Part shown: in pieces, positions 45,222-57,595 of the stretch
Layout: every line of letters starts with the position of its first letter
Numbering within the stretch: the stretch's first letter is position 1
DNA from: Puccinellia tenuiflora
Lineage: Eukaryota > Streptophyta > Magnoliopsida > Poales > Poaceae
NCBI GenBank assembly: GCA_012064385.1
Contig: QRDG01000853.1
Coordinates: forward strand, 124,001-188,000
Direction: 5' to 3'
DNA length: 64,000 nucleotides
Position numbers and translations under genes: made by a program
Notes under the pieces: model-generated
What the model was told of the DNA's origin: nothing
Seen by the model: the letters and a program-made list of their open reading frames with translations, nothing else
The model's database searches: none

Positions 45222-46766
45222 GCATCCCCAAGCTTAACTCCTACTCGTCCTCGAGTAGGTAAATGATAACAAAATAATTTTTGATGAGACATGCAACCAA
45301 CACAATCGTGATCAAGATAGTAATGCAAAGCATAGGATGTGAATGAAGTGATACAAAACAATTGTATATAGTTGATAGCAAGAAAGCAATGAATAACCAA
45401 GTTGAATCATTCAAGAAAAACCTTTCATAAATAGTACATTAAAGACATGAAAGCAATGTGATCCACATATTTGATTAATTCACATAGGTAACAATTCCAT
45501 GAAAAAAGTGTTTGAGAATCAAAACAAAGAAGATGTAAGTTTTAGCAAAAAGCCTCAACTTCCAATGGTAAAGTCAATATAAAGATTCATATTTAATCTG
45601 ACAATGCAATATGATCAATGATATACAGGGTCAAAGCTAGATGTTTTCTTTGGTGGAGATAGAAGGAAGAGGAAAACCGACTCAACATTAAAAGTAAAAG
45701 AAAGTCCCTTCGCAGAGGGAAGCAGGGATTAGTCATGTGCTAGAGCTTTTTATTTTTATGAAACAGAAGTAAAACAATTTTGAGACATGCATGCTGTCGT
45801 CAACGACTTCACAACAGAGAAGCTATCTAGTCCCCCATAACAAGCAAGGCTTTTAGACTTGTGAGAGCAGCTGGTTTTTAGAGAAGCGAGTACGCTCCTC
45901 TTTCTCCTTGGTTTCACCACTGTCCAATGTTTAGAGCTGATTTCTCAGATTTTCATTGCGCGGAGAAGAATAGTGAGTTATATTTATATTTTTGCTTAAG
46001 CTGCTCTCGGGTTGATTCAAGTGAAGACGTAATCCATCGACACTGGGTGAAAGGGGGGAAATGACCTTGCTCGTCACGAGTTATATCTAGCTCTCTACTA
46101 CTCCCTCATGAGCTTAAAAACAGAGGCACAAAAAGGAATATTTTGAATTTTTAAAGATAACACATGATAAATTTACTTGGAATGGCAAGAAATACCATGC
46201 ATAGGTAGATATCGTGGACTCAGCTGGCAAGATAGTCTGGCTTTAGGATTTGGATGCACAAGTGAACCATACACTCAGCACGAATTTTTAGGCTTAGTAA
46301 AGAAGGTATTTGAAGCAAACATCTAATATTAACCGGTAACAGAGTAACATAAGACATTAGTCAATCGTAATCATAAAAGCTCCACACCGTCTCCCTTATT
46401 GACCAAAAAATTCTTTTGATATAAAGATTAGCTTAATGAATTAACAACTACAAAACACCACACAGTTTCAAGATTTTAACAACATTTCTTTACTAATAAA
46501 TTCCACTAAAATAACTAGCAAGTTTAAGCATTCATCTTAATAACTCAAAACAAATGAGAAATATCAAGTATCCACACCATGATCTACAATACTATGCAGG
46601 CTTTTGTTTCATTCCACTATCACATGAATAGCATTTTGTCACTTTGACAATTCAAGCAATTTATCAATAACAACTCTCCAACAAATATAAGTGAAGAACA
46701 AGAGAGTTTAACAACAACTACTAGCAGCTCTAAATAGGATAAAAGCTAAAAGCCAGAGCTTACTAG

Positions 46767-48321
46767 TGATGCATGTAAAATGCATATATGAACTTTGCAT
46801 TATAATACTCATATTTCAATCATATTTGCATCATATAAGGGTTATATCATTGTTTTATAAGGATTTTGGGAAGATTTCACAGTTTTCCTATTTTTCTGGA
46901 ATTAACCCTGCACTGGCAGAAAACCCTATTTTCTATATTTTGATGTTTCAGGGACCCAAACGACGTCCAAATGACCTAATATTTTGCTGGGATCATTTTT
47001 TGGAAGGAACGAAGCGTAGGAGCGAAGGAAGCGAACAAACGGAGACCCGAGGGCCGAAAGAGGTGGGCCCACACGGCCAGATTCCTTGGCCGCGTGGGCC
47101 CCCATATCCTGGGCCTCGAGCCTTTGATGTCGTCGATCTTCGTCCCAGTGCCTTTGTCTTGACCTAAAACCGACTATAAAAATAGTCCCCCGAGGAGTTT
47201 CGCGAGGAGGCGGCGGAGAAACAAAAAACCACGAAACAAGAGACAGAAGGCTGCCGCCGGAGAAGATCGGAGGGGGGAAACACCGCCGGAATCACCTCCG
47301 GAAGGCTCCTCCATCCCCCTCCAGAGTCTCCATCAACACCACCGTCAAGACCAGCACCATCTCCATCACCATCTTCGTGATCCACTTCATCCCCCTCATA
47401 GTTTGAGATAGTTCGAACCCTAGCTATTTTCTAAGTACTATTCTACATGTTTGTGAATTGCTACTTGTCATTGTTTTGTGGGGAGATTATATTTTCAGAT
47501 TGTGTTGTATCACTTATACCATTGAATCATATCATGTCTTCGCGTTGTGAGTAGTTCTCTCATGTTCCTGGGGGCATAGGATGGATTGGCAATAATTTTC
47601 ACTTAACTTGTGTTGAGTATTTGGTCAAGTTTTTATCTTTTATGATTGTCTTGACGTACAATGTATGAAGTGCATCATATATTGAGTAATGCATGAAGGT
47701 GCTATCACACTAGTGTGATGGAATGGGTAGGACCTAGGAGGACACGTAAACCTTGGTCTAATACATGAAGTTACATTAGGAGGGGATTTATATCGGGGAG
47801 CTTAGAGTGTAATGCTATGGTGGGACTTTATGTCTAAATAATTCTTGTGCAGTCATTTACTTAGCCACATGATCCATCATAAGGGGTTTAGTTTATTTAT
47901 TTAACTACACCTAATTATGGCTCCGTCCAAAGAAGATTAAAACTTGACAAAATGTTTACCTTGTTGTTCTAGAAATATTTATGCCATGAAATCCATGTAG
48001 CCCTTGGGAACGTTTTCCACCTATAAGAAACACACTACTCAAGCTTGTCCTCTTGCTGCATAGAGGATTGGGCTTTCTCTCTTTGAGAGCTTTCACTTGT
48101 CATATTTTATTTTCAGCTTTTTACTTTATTGCAAACTCTACACCAAAAACCCAAAAACACTTGCATCATTTAATCATTTTACTTTGTCTAGTGCATAGAT
48201 AATAAGAGAAGTGACACTCTTATTTGAGAGGATAAATACTTATACCTTCTACTCCTCGTGGGATCGATACTAATACTTACACATCGAAGATTTCAATGAT
48301 CCCCTATACTTGTGGGTATCA
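46767..48321 (+). repeat. 5' LTR of the nested retrotransposon
   Basis: Carries the TATA box TATAAAAA (47175-47182) about 410 bases from its start, followed by a GC-rich leader. Confidence 0.93.
47175..47182 (+). promoter_or_regulatory. TATA box of the nested element's 5' LTR
   Basis: TATAAAAA in the context CCGACTATAAAAATAGTCC, inside a short palindrome, upstream of the GC-rich transcribed part of the LTR. Confidence 0.7.
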
Positions 48322-48331
48322 AGACATTTTC

Positions 48332-48349
48332 TGGCGCCGTTGCCGGGGA
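48332..48349 (+). other. Primer-binding site of the nested retrotransposon
   Basis: TGGCGCCGTTGCCGGGGA lies ten bases after the 5' LTR, the position and form used by many Triticeae gypsy elements. Confidence 0.85.
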
Positions 48350-48559
48350 GTGTAGCGCTTAAGTTTTTATTCTTGTTTGCACTAGATATTTATTTTCAGT
48401 TCTGCATTTCTTTTTGTTTGTTTTACATCCTGCAATCATCTAAGCTTGGGGAGGTTTTCCTCTTTAACTTGTTTGGTTGTGAGTTTTTCTTATATTTACT
48501 TTCAGTTTTGCATTTAGTTTAGTTTTATTTTCAATTTTATATATCAAAACACAAAAAAG

Positions 48560-49120
48560 ATGGAGAAACTTTCTGGAATGTCTATGCCTAATGGTTATGT
48601 TAAAAATATGGAAGCCTACTTTGAATATGAATCAACCGAAGAGGGAACAAGAATGCATAAATTGCTTGAAGCTCTTCACAAAATGGCTATTCAGTTTTGT
48701 GAGTTACATGGTATAACTTGTTGCAATAGAAGAGTTGTTAAACATTCCCACTATCAATGCAAGTATAATAGTGATCCTATAATTGCTTGTTATCATGAAG
48801 ATAAATTTTCATGCCCTGATATAGAACAAGTTGAGAAATATATTGCTTACGTTGGAGCCCTTGAGATAGACTCTCTTATTGATAAATTTCTTACAAGTAG
48901 TCATGAAGCTCGTGTAATGAAAGGAAAAATTTCTATTATTCTCCAACTTTGCAAAAAAGAATTTAGTGACAATGTTTATATTAAAGAAAGAATTCTTGCT
49001 TCCATGGAAAGTACTGATGTTTTGCAGGAAGAAGATGATAAAAACATAAGTTTGGAAGAAGAAGAATGTGAAGAGGAGGATAAAAACCTAAGCTTGGGGA
49101 TGCCCGTGCAACCCCAATAG
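48560..49120 (+). CDS. Unknown retrotransposon protein, N-terminal part
   Basis: A 186-codon open frame starts MEKLSGMSMPNGYVKNMEAY. It is acidic, with Cys/His residues (FCELHGITCCNRR, VVKHSHYQC) and the segment DIEQVEKYIAYVGALEIDSL, which is related to VEQIEEFVAF.GVYEIASLL in the outer element. It has no gag zinc knuckle, protease or polymerase motif. It ends at 49120, but the next frame is open from the same place, so this and the following frame probably formed one protein of about 450 residues before a one-step frameshift. Low GC content and a long 5' leader fit a retroelement origin. Function unknown. Confidence 0.6.
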   Translation: MEKLSGMSMPNGYVKNMEAYFEYESTEEGTRMHKLLEALHKMAIQFCELHGITCCNRRVVKHSHYQCKYNSDPIIACYHEDKFSCPDIEQVEKYIAYVGALEIDSLIDKFLTSSHEARVMKGKISIILQLCKKEFSDNVYIKERILASMESTDVLQEEDDKNISLEEEECEEEDKNLSLGMPVQPQ

Positions 49121-49179
49121 ATGATGAAAATGATGAACAACTAGAGAATGAAGAGAGGAAACTTCCACCTTCACCACCC

Positions 49180-49902
49180 ATGGATGAGGGTAACACTCAA
49201 GACTTTATTGATGATAAACTTTGCTTTTATGATTCTGATGATGAGGAGGAGTATCAACCTATACCTAATGATAACATTATTGATAATAATTTTGATGATG
49301 AGGAGGTGTATGGTTTAGACATGCTTTATGATAGTACTCTAGATGATGGTCCTATTTTGCTTGATAATCCTCCATGTTTAGAACTTGTTACTAAATTATG
49401 TGAGGATAAAAATGATATATTTGCTGCTTATGACAACACTCTCACTTATGAGAGTCCTACTTTATTTTTGAATTCTCCTATTCACACCATGGAGGAGAAG
49501 CTTTTATATGTTGAAAAGTACATATGTGGGCTGAAATTATCTTGCACTAATAACCATTCCACCCACAACAATCATGTTTATGATGTTTCTTGCAATTATT
49601 TTGAGAGAGGAAAACATGGTAATATATTACATGATAGTTTTAATAATCCTTTATATGTTCCTAAGTTTGCAAAGTTGCACCAATCTAATAGTTGTTTTAT
49701 CAAATTTGGTTCCACTACTTGTAACTATTATGAGAGGGGAAAACATGGTTCTAAACATTTTAATATTATTACGTTTCCTCTATTTAAGTTCAAAGTCTTG
49801 AAATTGCTCTCGTTTTATCTTCTTATGCTACCTGCTTTGTGTTTTAATTATTTATTTTCTTATAAGATCCCAATGCATAGGAAGTGGGTTAGACTTAAAT
49901 GA
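49180..49902 (+). CDS. Unknown retrotransposon protein, C-terminal part
   Basis: A 240-codon open frame; the same frame is open upstream to about 49120 (DDENDEQLENEERKLPPSPP precedes the first Met), so the annotated Met is probably internal. It is very acidic at the start. It has a repeated motif (CNYFERGKHG, then CNYYERGKHG), a hydrophobic stretch (LLSFYLLMLPALCFNYLF) that may be membrane-spanning, and the ending SYKIPMHRKWVRLK. The outer element has the same motif and ending. No known domain recognised. Confidence 0.6.
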   Translation: MDEGNTQDFIDDKLCFYDSDDEEEYQPIPNDNIIDNNFDDEEVYGLDMLYDSTLDDGPILLDNPPCLELVTKLCEDKNDIFAAYDNTLTYESPTLFLNSPIHTMEEKLLYVEKYICGLKLSCTNNHSTHNNHVYDVSCNYFERGKHGNILHDSFNNPLYVPKFAKLHQSNSCFIKFGSTTCNYYERGKHGSKHFNIITFPLFKFKVLKLLSFYLLMLPALCFNYLFSYKIPMHRKWVRLK

Positions 49903-52334
49903 GTTTATATTTTTGTCCTGATGCTCTCTTTTGCATTTCAATTCTTATTCCTATGTGAGCATCATTAAAACTATCATGCCTAGCTATATGGCTATATAGA
50001 AAGCGCTTTACGGGAGGCAATCTGGTTTTTTTTATTTTTGATTTTATTTATGTCCTCTTGCTGTAACAAGAGATTTAGTTTTTAGTTTTGTTTCTGTAAT
50101 TTTTAATAAAGTGCCAAGTTTTACCCATTTTGGATTGAAAAAGTTGCTTATTGTATTCGGAGATTTTATTCCAGCACAAATCTGTGCACTGTATGATTTT
50201 TCACTCCTATTCTGTAACACCGAATGAGCTGATATTTTAACCGTAGTTGAAACTTTTCATCCTATGTAAGCATGAATTGTTTCAGAATTTTTCGAAATAT
50301 TTAAGTAGGGTAGAAAAATGCGTTTTGCTGCTGCTATTTTTCTGGACAGATTCTGTCCCATTTTGTTTGATGCATTCTTTGAACTTTTAACTTGAATATT
50401 TTTGATCCAATTGAGTTTATAAGTAGGCATAAAACATTATACACTTTCTGGATATTCATATGAATTTTTTTAAGTATTTTATGCAACAAGCAATTCATTT
50501 GTCTATCACTACTAATGTCACCCCACAGAAAAGAAATGGGAGATACGGTGTTTTGAAGTTTTTCACAGGGATTAGAGGAGATGCACCAAGAGCTATCCAA
50601 GGATTGTGAAGAACATAAGCTTGGGGATGTGAAGACAACCCCACTGACCAATACACTCTCGGTTTGCACACGTCTAACTTCTGTTTTTCGATCAATGCAC
50701 TTTATCGCATAAACTTGGAGCGTCTTTTATTTGCTTTTTATTTCGGTTTTATTTTTGTTTGTCTTGAGACCACCACTATCATTTTATATGAGAGAGCTAC
50801 TGGAAATTTGGGTTGAATTAAGTTGGATGCTATTAAAAATATTGGGAAAGGGATGTTTGAGTTGATTCAAAAAGATACATATAGTTGCATGAATCATGTG
50901 CTTTTAATGAGTATTAATTTACAAGTGTTTTATCAAGAGCTATCTCTTATTCATGTTTTGATGCTGAATGCTACTTTACTTTGTTTAACATGGATTGGTT
51001 AGTTCTATGGACACTTATGCATACATTTAGACAGTCAACTTTCTCCCTCTTCGCTAGCCCAAAAATTCCAACAAGCAAAAACTTGTTGTCCAACACCTTC
51101 AACCAAAATTTTTCCAGTGAGTACACCATATCTACCTATTAGATTTATGCTATTCTGAGTATGTTTATCATGTTACTTTGTATTATCTATACCTCTGAAT
51201 TAAAATGCTTATGTTATTGATTGTTATGGGAAAAAGTTGGCTAAAAAGCTCTCACACCTTACTTTTATTGCACTTAATAAACATGAACCATTATGATTAA
51301 AATTATGAAGTTGTGAGCTTCACAAGAGTCTTGGTTGGGAGTTAGCTCATATGTGCTGTCACATGGCAAGCTTTCAATGTGCTCTTATATTTAGTTGATA
51401 TCATGTACTTTTGTTTATGGATGCTTATCATGGTGCCAAATACATCCGGAAACTTAGTAAGATTGAGGAGTTTGTATAAATGGCTAGAGAGACGCCTAGG
51501 CCGCTAATCTAAGCCATGCATCATTCATGGTGGAAATTTACTTACATGTTATGGTGAACCTTCAGTGATGCACCTCATAATAAAAAGCTATACCATTAGT
51601 AAATAAAAAGGGTGTTGAGATTGTTCATTATGTTTGTTATTCTTGTCATTTTGACATGGGCTTGTTCCATGTCCTGGGACAAGAGGTACCCTAGTTGACG
51701 CTCTTGATGACGCTATTATATTACTGACAATGACTTTAACTTGAACTTGCTTGGTGGCCCGAGTTGAGTAACACGGTGGTGTAGGTACTCATATTCACGG
51801 GGCATGAGGCATTCAACCCATACTTTGTCAAGCAAACTACTCATATTTGCTTTCACTTTAAACTTTAACCATTCAAGATGCTATGATAGGGGTAATGAGA
51901 GCTTCACACCGATGAATACCACATTGCAAACATTAACTTAAGTAGAAGCATTTGGAAGTTAGATGAAACTTATTCATGTTTTAACTCTACTCATTTATAT
52001 ATCTTTCCAAAGTGTCCATCTTTTATATTCAGATTTCATAAGAGTACTCTATGACCATTATAGGATGTTTTTACTCTTCATTATGCATTTGGTCCATAGT
52101 ACTTTCTTCTATGTTACACTTTGTGAATTATCATTGAACATCCTTTCATTGAATATTTGATATCACTTTATAATCCATCTTGTATATTGCTACTCCTTTG
52201 AAGAATGAATCATTTGACTCTATGTAGCAATAGTAATCATCTTTGATATCCATTGATAGTATTAAAATGCAAAGTCCATGTTGGTTTTATCACCTTTATG
52301 GTCGAGGACGAGTATAGGTTAAGCTTGGGGATGC

Positions 52335-53888
52335 TGATGCATGTAAAATGCATACATGAACTTTGCATTATAATACTCATATTTCAATCATATTAGCATC
52401 ATATAAGGGTTATATCATTGTTTTATAAGGATTTTGGGAAGATTTCACAATTTTCCTATTTTTCTGGAATTAACCCTGCACTGGCAGAAAACCCTATTTT
52501 CTATATTTTGATGTTTCAGGGACCCAAACGACGTCCAAATGAACTAATATTTTACGGGGATCATTTTTGGAAGGAACGAAGCGTAGGAGCGAAGTAAGCG
52601 AACAAACGGAGACCCGAGGGCCGAAAGAGGTGGGCCCATGCGGCCAGATTCCTTGGCCGCGTGGGGCCCCCTATCCTGGGCCTCGAGCCTCCGATGCCAT
52701 CGATCTTCGTCCCAGTGCCTTCGTCTTGACCTAAAACCGACTATTAAAATAGTCCCCCGAGGAGTTTCGCGAGGAGGCGGCGGAGAAACAAAAAACCACG
52801 AAACAGGAGACAGAAGGCTGCCGCCGGAGAAGATCGGAGGGGGGAAACGCCGCCGGAATCACCTCCGGAAGGCTCCTCCATCCCCCCTCCGGAGTCTCCA
52901 TCAACACCACCGTCAATACCAGCACCATCTCCATCACCATCTTCGTGATCCACTTCAGTCCCTTCATAGTTTGAGATAGTTCGAACACTAGCTATTGTCT
53001 AAGTACTATTCTACATGTTTGTGAATTACTACCTGTCATTTTTTTATGGGGAGATTATATTTTCAGATTGTGTTGTATCACTTATACCATTGAATCATAT
53101 CATGTCTTCGCCTTGTGAGTAGTTCTCTCATGTTCCTGGGGGCATAGGATGGATTGGCAATAATTTTCACTTAACTTGTGTTGAGTATTTGGTCAAGTTT
53201 TTATCTTTTATGATTGTCTTGATGTACAATGTATGAAGTGCACCATATATTGAGTAATGCATGAAGGTGCTATCACACTAGTGTGATGGAATGGGTAGGA
53301 CCTAGGAGGACACGTAAACCTTGGTCTAATACATGAACTTACATTAGGAGGGGATTTATATCGGGGACCTTAGAGTGTAATGCTATGGTGGGACTTTATG
53401 TCTTAATAATTCTTGTGCAGTCATTTACTTGGCCACATGATCCATCATAAGGGTTTAGTTTATTTATTTAACTACACCTAATTATGGCTCCGTCCAAAGA
53501 AGATTAAAACTTGACAAAATGTTTACCTTGTTGTTCTAGAGATATTTATGCCATGAAATCCATGTAGCACTTGGGAACGTTTTCCACCTATAAGAAACAC
53601 ACTAATCAAGCTTGTCCTCTTGCTGCATAGAGGATTGGGCTTTCTCTTTTTGAGAGCTTTCACTTGTCATATTTTATTTTCAGCTTTTTACTTTATTGCA
53701 AACTCTACACCAAAAACCCAAAAACACTTGCATCATTTAATTATTTTAGTTTGTCTAGTGCATAGATAATAAGAGAAGTGACACTCTTATTTGAGAGGAT
53801 AAATACTTATACTTTCTACTCCTCGTGGGATCGATACTAATACTTACACATCGAAGATTTTAACGATCCCCTATACTTGTGGGTATCA
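52335..53888 (+). repeat. 3' LTR of the nested retrotransposon
   Basis: Matches the 5' LTR at about 97 percent. Its TATA box is changed to TATTAAAA (52742-52749). Confidence 0.93.
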
Positions 53889-54839
53889 ACTAGCAAACAA
53901 ACAGTAGCTAAAAATACTCAACAAAATATAAGCGAAGCACAGGAGTATTCAAATGAAAAAGCGGAGCGTGTCTCTCTCCCACCTAAACAAAGCAAGGATC
54001 CAACAAGCATATGACCAGCAAACAAACAAACAAAACTGAAAATAAAAAGACGCTCCAATATGTAAAGTGATAAAAACTTAGTTCAATGAAGACGACCTCA
54101 TGATAGTCGATGAAGAAGAGGGGATGCCTTGGGCATCCCCAAGGTTTGATGCTTGATAGTTCTTGATATTCAGAGGGGATACCATGGGGCATCCCAAGCT
54201 TGAGCTCTGATCCATCTTCAATTTCTTCATTATCCTCTCCTTTGGAACTTAAAAACTCCCTTCACACAAAACTTCTCATAAACTGATTAGAGGGTTAGTG
54301 CTCATAAATTAAAATGCACATGTGTTCAACTCAAGACAAATTGCAAAACAACTTTATTAGGCATTAGCTACTGTTCACTAAGCCTCAATGTGGCACTCCA
54401 CCTCTAGAGTATCACATTTAATGATAGTAAAGAGACGAATACAAAATAATAGCAGAATCTGTCAAAATCTGAGCAGTCTATAAAGATCGAATTTTTCGTG
54501 GTACTTATGCAGCTCAAATCAGAAAACTCAAAACTAACAAAAGATATATAAACGTATCAGGCTTGCTGTCTAAAAATTTCATAAAAAGATAATATTCAGA
54601 GATTTTTTTGGATTTTCAAACAGTGAAGGACAGAAATCTGTTTCTGGACAGCAAAACAACACCTCACAATTTCAATGCATTAGAGGCTAAACTTGGCACG
54701 AAAACCAAAAGAAAAAGATACAATGAAGTTGCTACAGAGGCAACAACTTCATGACTAAGGAAAACTGAAAGGAAAAAAGATAATGGGTTGCCTCCCAAAA
54801 GCGCTTTTCTTTAATGCCTTTTAGCTAGGCGCAATGATT

Positions 54840-55733
54840 TCAATGATGCCCTAATAAAAGTAAGAGTTGACAAAAGAGAGCACCAAGAAACAAATACCAA
54901 ACATATTTAAGCCTAACCCACTTCCTATGCATAGGCATCTTGTATGAAAATAATTCATTGTAGCATAAAGCTAGTAGCATAGGAAGGCAAAGCAAGTGCA
55001 ACTTCGAAACTTGCAACAAAAAGAGAGGTGTCTTAGTAACATGAGAACTCCAACAACCATATTTTCCTCTCTCATAATAATTTTCAGTAGCATTATTAAC
55101 AAATTCAACGATGTAGCTATCACATAAAACATGCTTTTTATTATCATAAATATCAATTGGAGGCATAGATAAAGGAGTATCATTAAATTCATCACAAATA
55201 ACAGTAAGAAAAGCATTTGACAGTTTATTTTTATCTTTCTTGAGCCATGGAAGTTGTTGCATATCATACAAAGTAAGATTTAAAGATTTAATTTCATTAG
55301 AAGGTAGCTCCTCCTTTTGTTCCTCACTCTCCTCCATAGGTTCCTGCAAAGCATCGGTCTCTCCTTTTGGAGGAGAGACTTTCTTAACATATTCAGTAAT
55401 ATAATAATTATCATTGTAATACTCAAAGCAATATTTTAGTATAGTAAAATTCTCAGTTTGATAACAAGCATTATCAATGTTCTCCAGCAAAGAAGCAATT
55501 TCATAGACACCCTAAAAAGCAACAAATTCTTCAATCTGTTCAACATCAAAGAAATCAAAATTTTCCCTAGCATAAGAAGCTAAGGTTTCATTTTCATTGT
55601 CCGGACATTGGAAGGGGAGGCGTGGAGTGCACCTCCCACAAGAACATTTTATATCATAGAGGAAACTTATATTTTCAGCATACAAGTTCACTTTTTTCAG
55701 AAATTCCCAAAGTTGTTTCCCTTTTTGCGACAA
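54840..55733 (-). pseudogene. Unknown retrotransposon protein of the outer element, broken by one stop
   Basis: The minus-strand frame from 55733 reads about 73 codons to a TAG at 55512-55514, then continues in the same frame for over 200 codons to 54840. It contains FFDVEQIEEFVAF before the stop, GVYEIASLLENID after it, then ENYYERGKYG, a hydrophobic stretch (LHLLCLPMLLALCYNELF) and SYKMPMHRKWVRLK, followed by a second hydrophobic tail. The shared blocks show it is homologous to the protein of the nested element, although the LTRs of the two elements differ. Function unknown. Confidence 0.65.
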
Positions 55734-55984
55734 GCGGTGTTCCTTCTAGTATTTTTGCTGATCTTCTGTGAAACTACAACAAGATCTAGTTTCAAAAAAA
55801 GTAGCCATTAAGAACAACCAAAGAACTAAGCATACTAATAAAACAGGATAAAAGACTACACTACATTTTTTGGGTTTTAAAATTTTGCAACAAGAAAAAT
55901 AAGCTAACGAGAAATAAAACAAGCAAGACAAAAACAAAGTAAAGTGATTGAGAGTATGAGACTCCCCTTGCTGTAGCTCCAAAG

Positions 55985-56002
55985 TCCCCGGCAACGGTGC
56001 CA
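55985..56002 (-). other. Primer-binding site of the outer retrotransposon
   Basis: The minus strand reads TGGCACCGTTGCCGGGGA ten bases after the 5' LTR. It matches the inner element's site TGGCGCCGTTGCCGGGGA at 17 of 18 bases, so both elements probably use the same tRNA primer. Confidence 0.8.
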
Positions 56003-56012
56003 GAAAAGAGTT

Positions 56013-57595
56013 TGATTGCTACTGATGAAGAGTTGGGTGGTGCCCCAAGCAAAGGCGGAGATGTAGCAAGCAGCAGTTTTCCCTCGATAACGAACCGAGG
56101 TTTATCGAACCAGTAGGACCTTGAAATCAACAACAAATGTTGAAGATCTCTGGCACTTAATCTTCAACAGACGTGGACCTGCACACACTCAACCAAAATA
56201 CTTTGTCCCCAACAGCGGAAAGGTTGTCAATCTTTCCGGTCTCGTAGAAAACAAAGCGGTTAATTATATAGTGAAATAGATGAATTATGAAAATGGACCA
56301 GAGGAGTAATGATGGTGAAAAGTGATAAATAAAGGTTGCAATCAATGTGAAAAGATGGACCGGGGGCCATGGGTTCACTAGTGGAGTCTCTCGAGTAAAT
56401 AGAACATTCATATGATGGGTAAACAAATTACAGCTGGACAATTGACAAGATTATAACACAAACTTAATCTAGCTATGACAAAGAAAACATGATAATATTT
56501 AAGTAGGCATCACGACAATGAACAAAGACCGTTGAGTCCAACTACATCTATGTCTAAAAAGTCCACCGTGGGATCGCTATCCAGCCTGTCACCCATCGGT
56601 ATTAAGTTGCAAGCAACAGACATTTGCATTAAGTAAAGCGCATGAAGTAAGCAATATTAAATATCAAAATAGACTTTAACACCGCTGTTTTACCCTTAGT
56701 AGCAACAGTACACCCTCGCCCTTAGACGTTTCTGTCACTCGTGCCCAGGAACAAAAGGGGGTTTGAACCCACTATCTAGCACAAATACTCTCTCTTGGAG
56801 ATACACACAATCACTTGGCCAAATTAACTACACACATCGGAGAGCATGCAAGAACATAAATCAACATATAAGAATCATGCACAATCTGATCATAACTTTA
56901 TAATCCATCGGATCCCAGCAAACACATCACATAGCATTACAATAATCGATCTTGATCTTGTTAGGCAGCTCACAAGATCATAAGACATGAAGCACAAAAA
57001 AGAGAGACTACCATCTAGCTACTGCCATGGACCCAAGGTCCAAGGTGGGACTACTCACAAATCATCCCGGAGGAAGGCATGGCGATGAAGAGCCCTTCAG
57101 GATCGATCTACCCTCCGGCAAAGTGCCGGGATCTGCTTCAGAATCACCCCCGAACTAGGGTTTGAGTTGACGGCACCTCGGGATGACTTTTCTGGAAAAT
57201 AATGGCCGCCCCGTCGTTTTTAGGTTAAAAGGGATTTTATAGGCATCGAAGGGGGCCGAGGGGACGCCCCAGGAGCAGGGGCGGGTCCAACCCGGCTAGG
57301 TGGCCGGTAGCAGGCCGCCCCTGCCCTGTGGGTGGCCCCCAGGCTGCCCTTTGGTCCACAGGTGTCTTCCGTCGCATAAAAATCTGCGTAAATTTTCAGC
57401 GCAATCCGACGATATTTCCTATGGTGGATTTTCTGAAATACAAAAACAGCAAAACAGAAATGGCACTGGTCATCTTGTCAATAGGTTAGTCCAACAAAAT
57501 GCATAAAAAGGATTAATATGATAATAAAAACATGTGACAACATCACAAACTAGCATGGATCAATCAAAAATTATAGATACGTTTGACACGTATCA
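56013..57595 (-). repeat. Right (5') LTR of the outer retrotransposon
   Basis: Nearly identical to 43621-45221, with small indels, including six bases missing near 56130. It drives the minus-strand transcript of the element. Confidence 0.92.

Larger units (their letters stand above)
46767..53888 (+). mobile_element. Nested LTR retrotransposon, 7.1 kb, non-autonomous, plus strand
   Basis: LTRs 46767-48321 (1555 bp) and 52335-53888 (1554 bp) begin TGATGCATGTAAAATGC and end TTGTGGGTATCA. The target duplication ACTAG is perfect (46762-46766 and 53889-53893). By eye I count about 46 substitutions and 3 indels between the LTRs, near 3 percent. The 4.0-kb internal region has a primer-binding site, two adjacent open frames for an unknown protein, and a polypurine-type tract AAGCTTGGGGATGC before the 3' LTR. 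No gag-pol domain is visible. It sits in the outer element in the opposite direction. Confidence 0.93.
43621..57595 (-). mobile_element. LTR retrotransposon (gypsy-like, non-autonomous), minus strand, host of a nested element
   Basis: Two LTRs (43621-45221, 1601 bp; 56013-57595, 1583 bp) begin TGATTGCTACTG and end GACACGTATCA on the plus strand. The 5-bp target duplication GGGGC is perfect (43616-43620, 57596-57600). Orientation is minus: the primer-binding site is next to the right LTR and the polypurine-like sequence next to the left. Without the inner element, the internal region is only about 3.7 kb and encodes one unknown protein, broken by a stop. No gag, protease, RT or integrase motif is seen. 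In the first 360 bases the LTRs differ at roughly 13 positions plus two indels. Confidence 0.93.
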
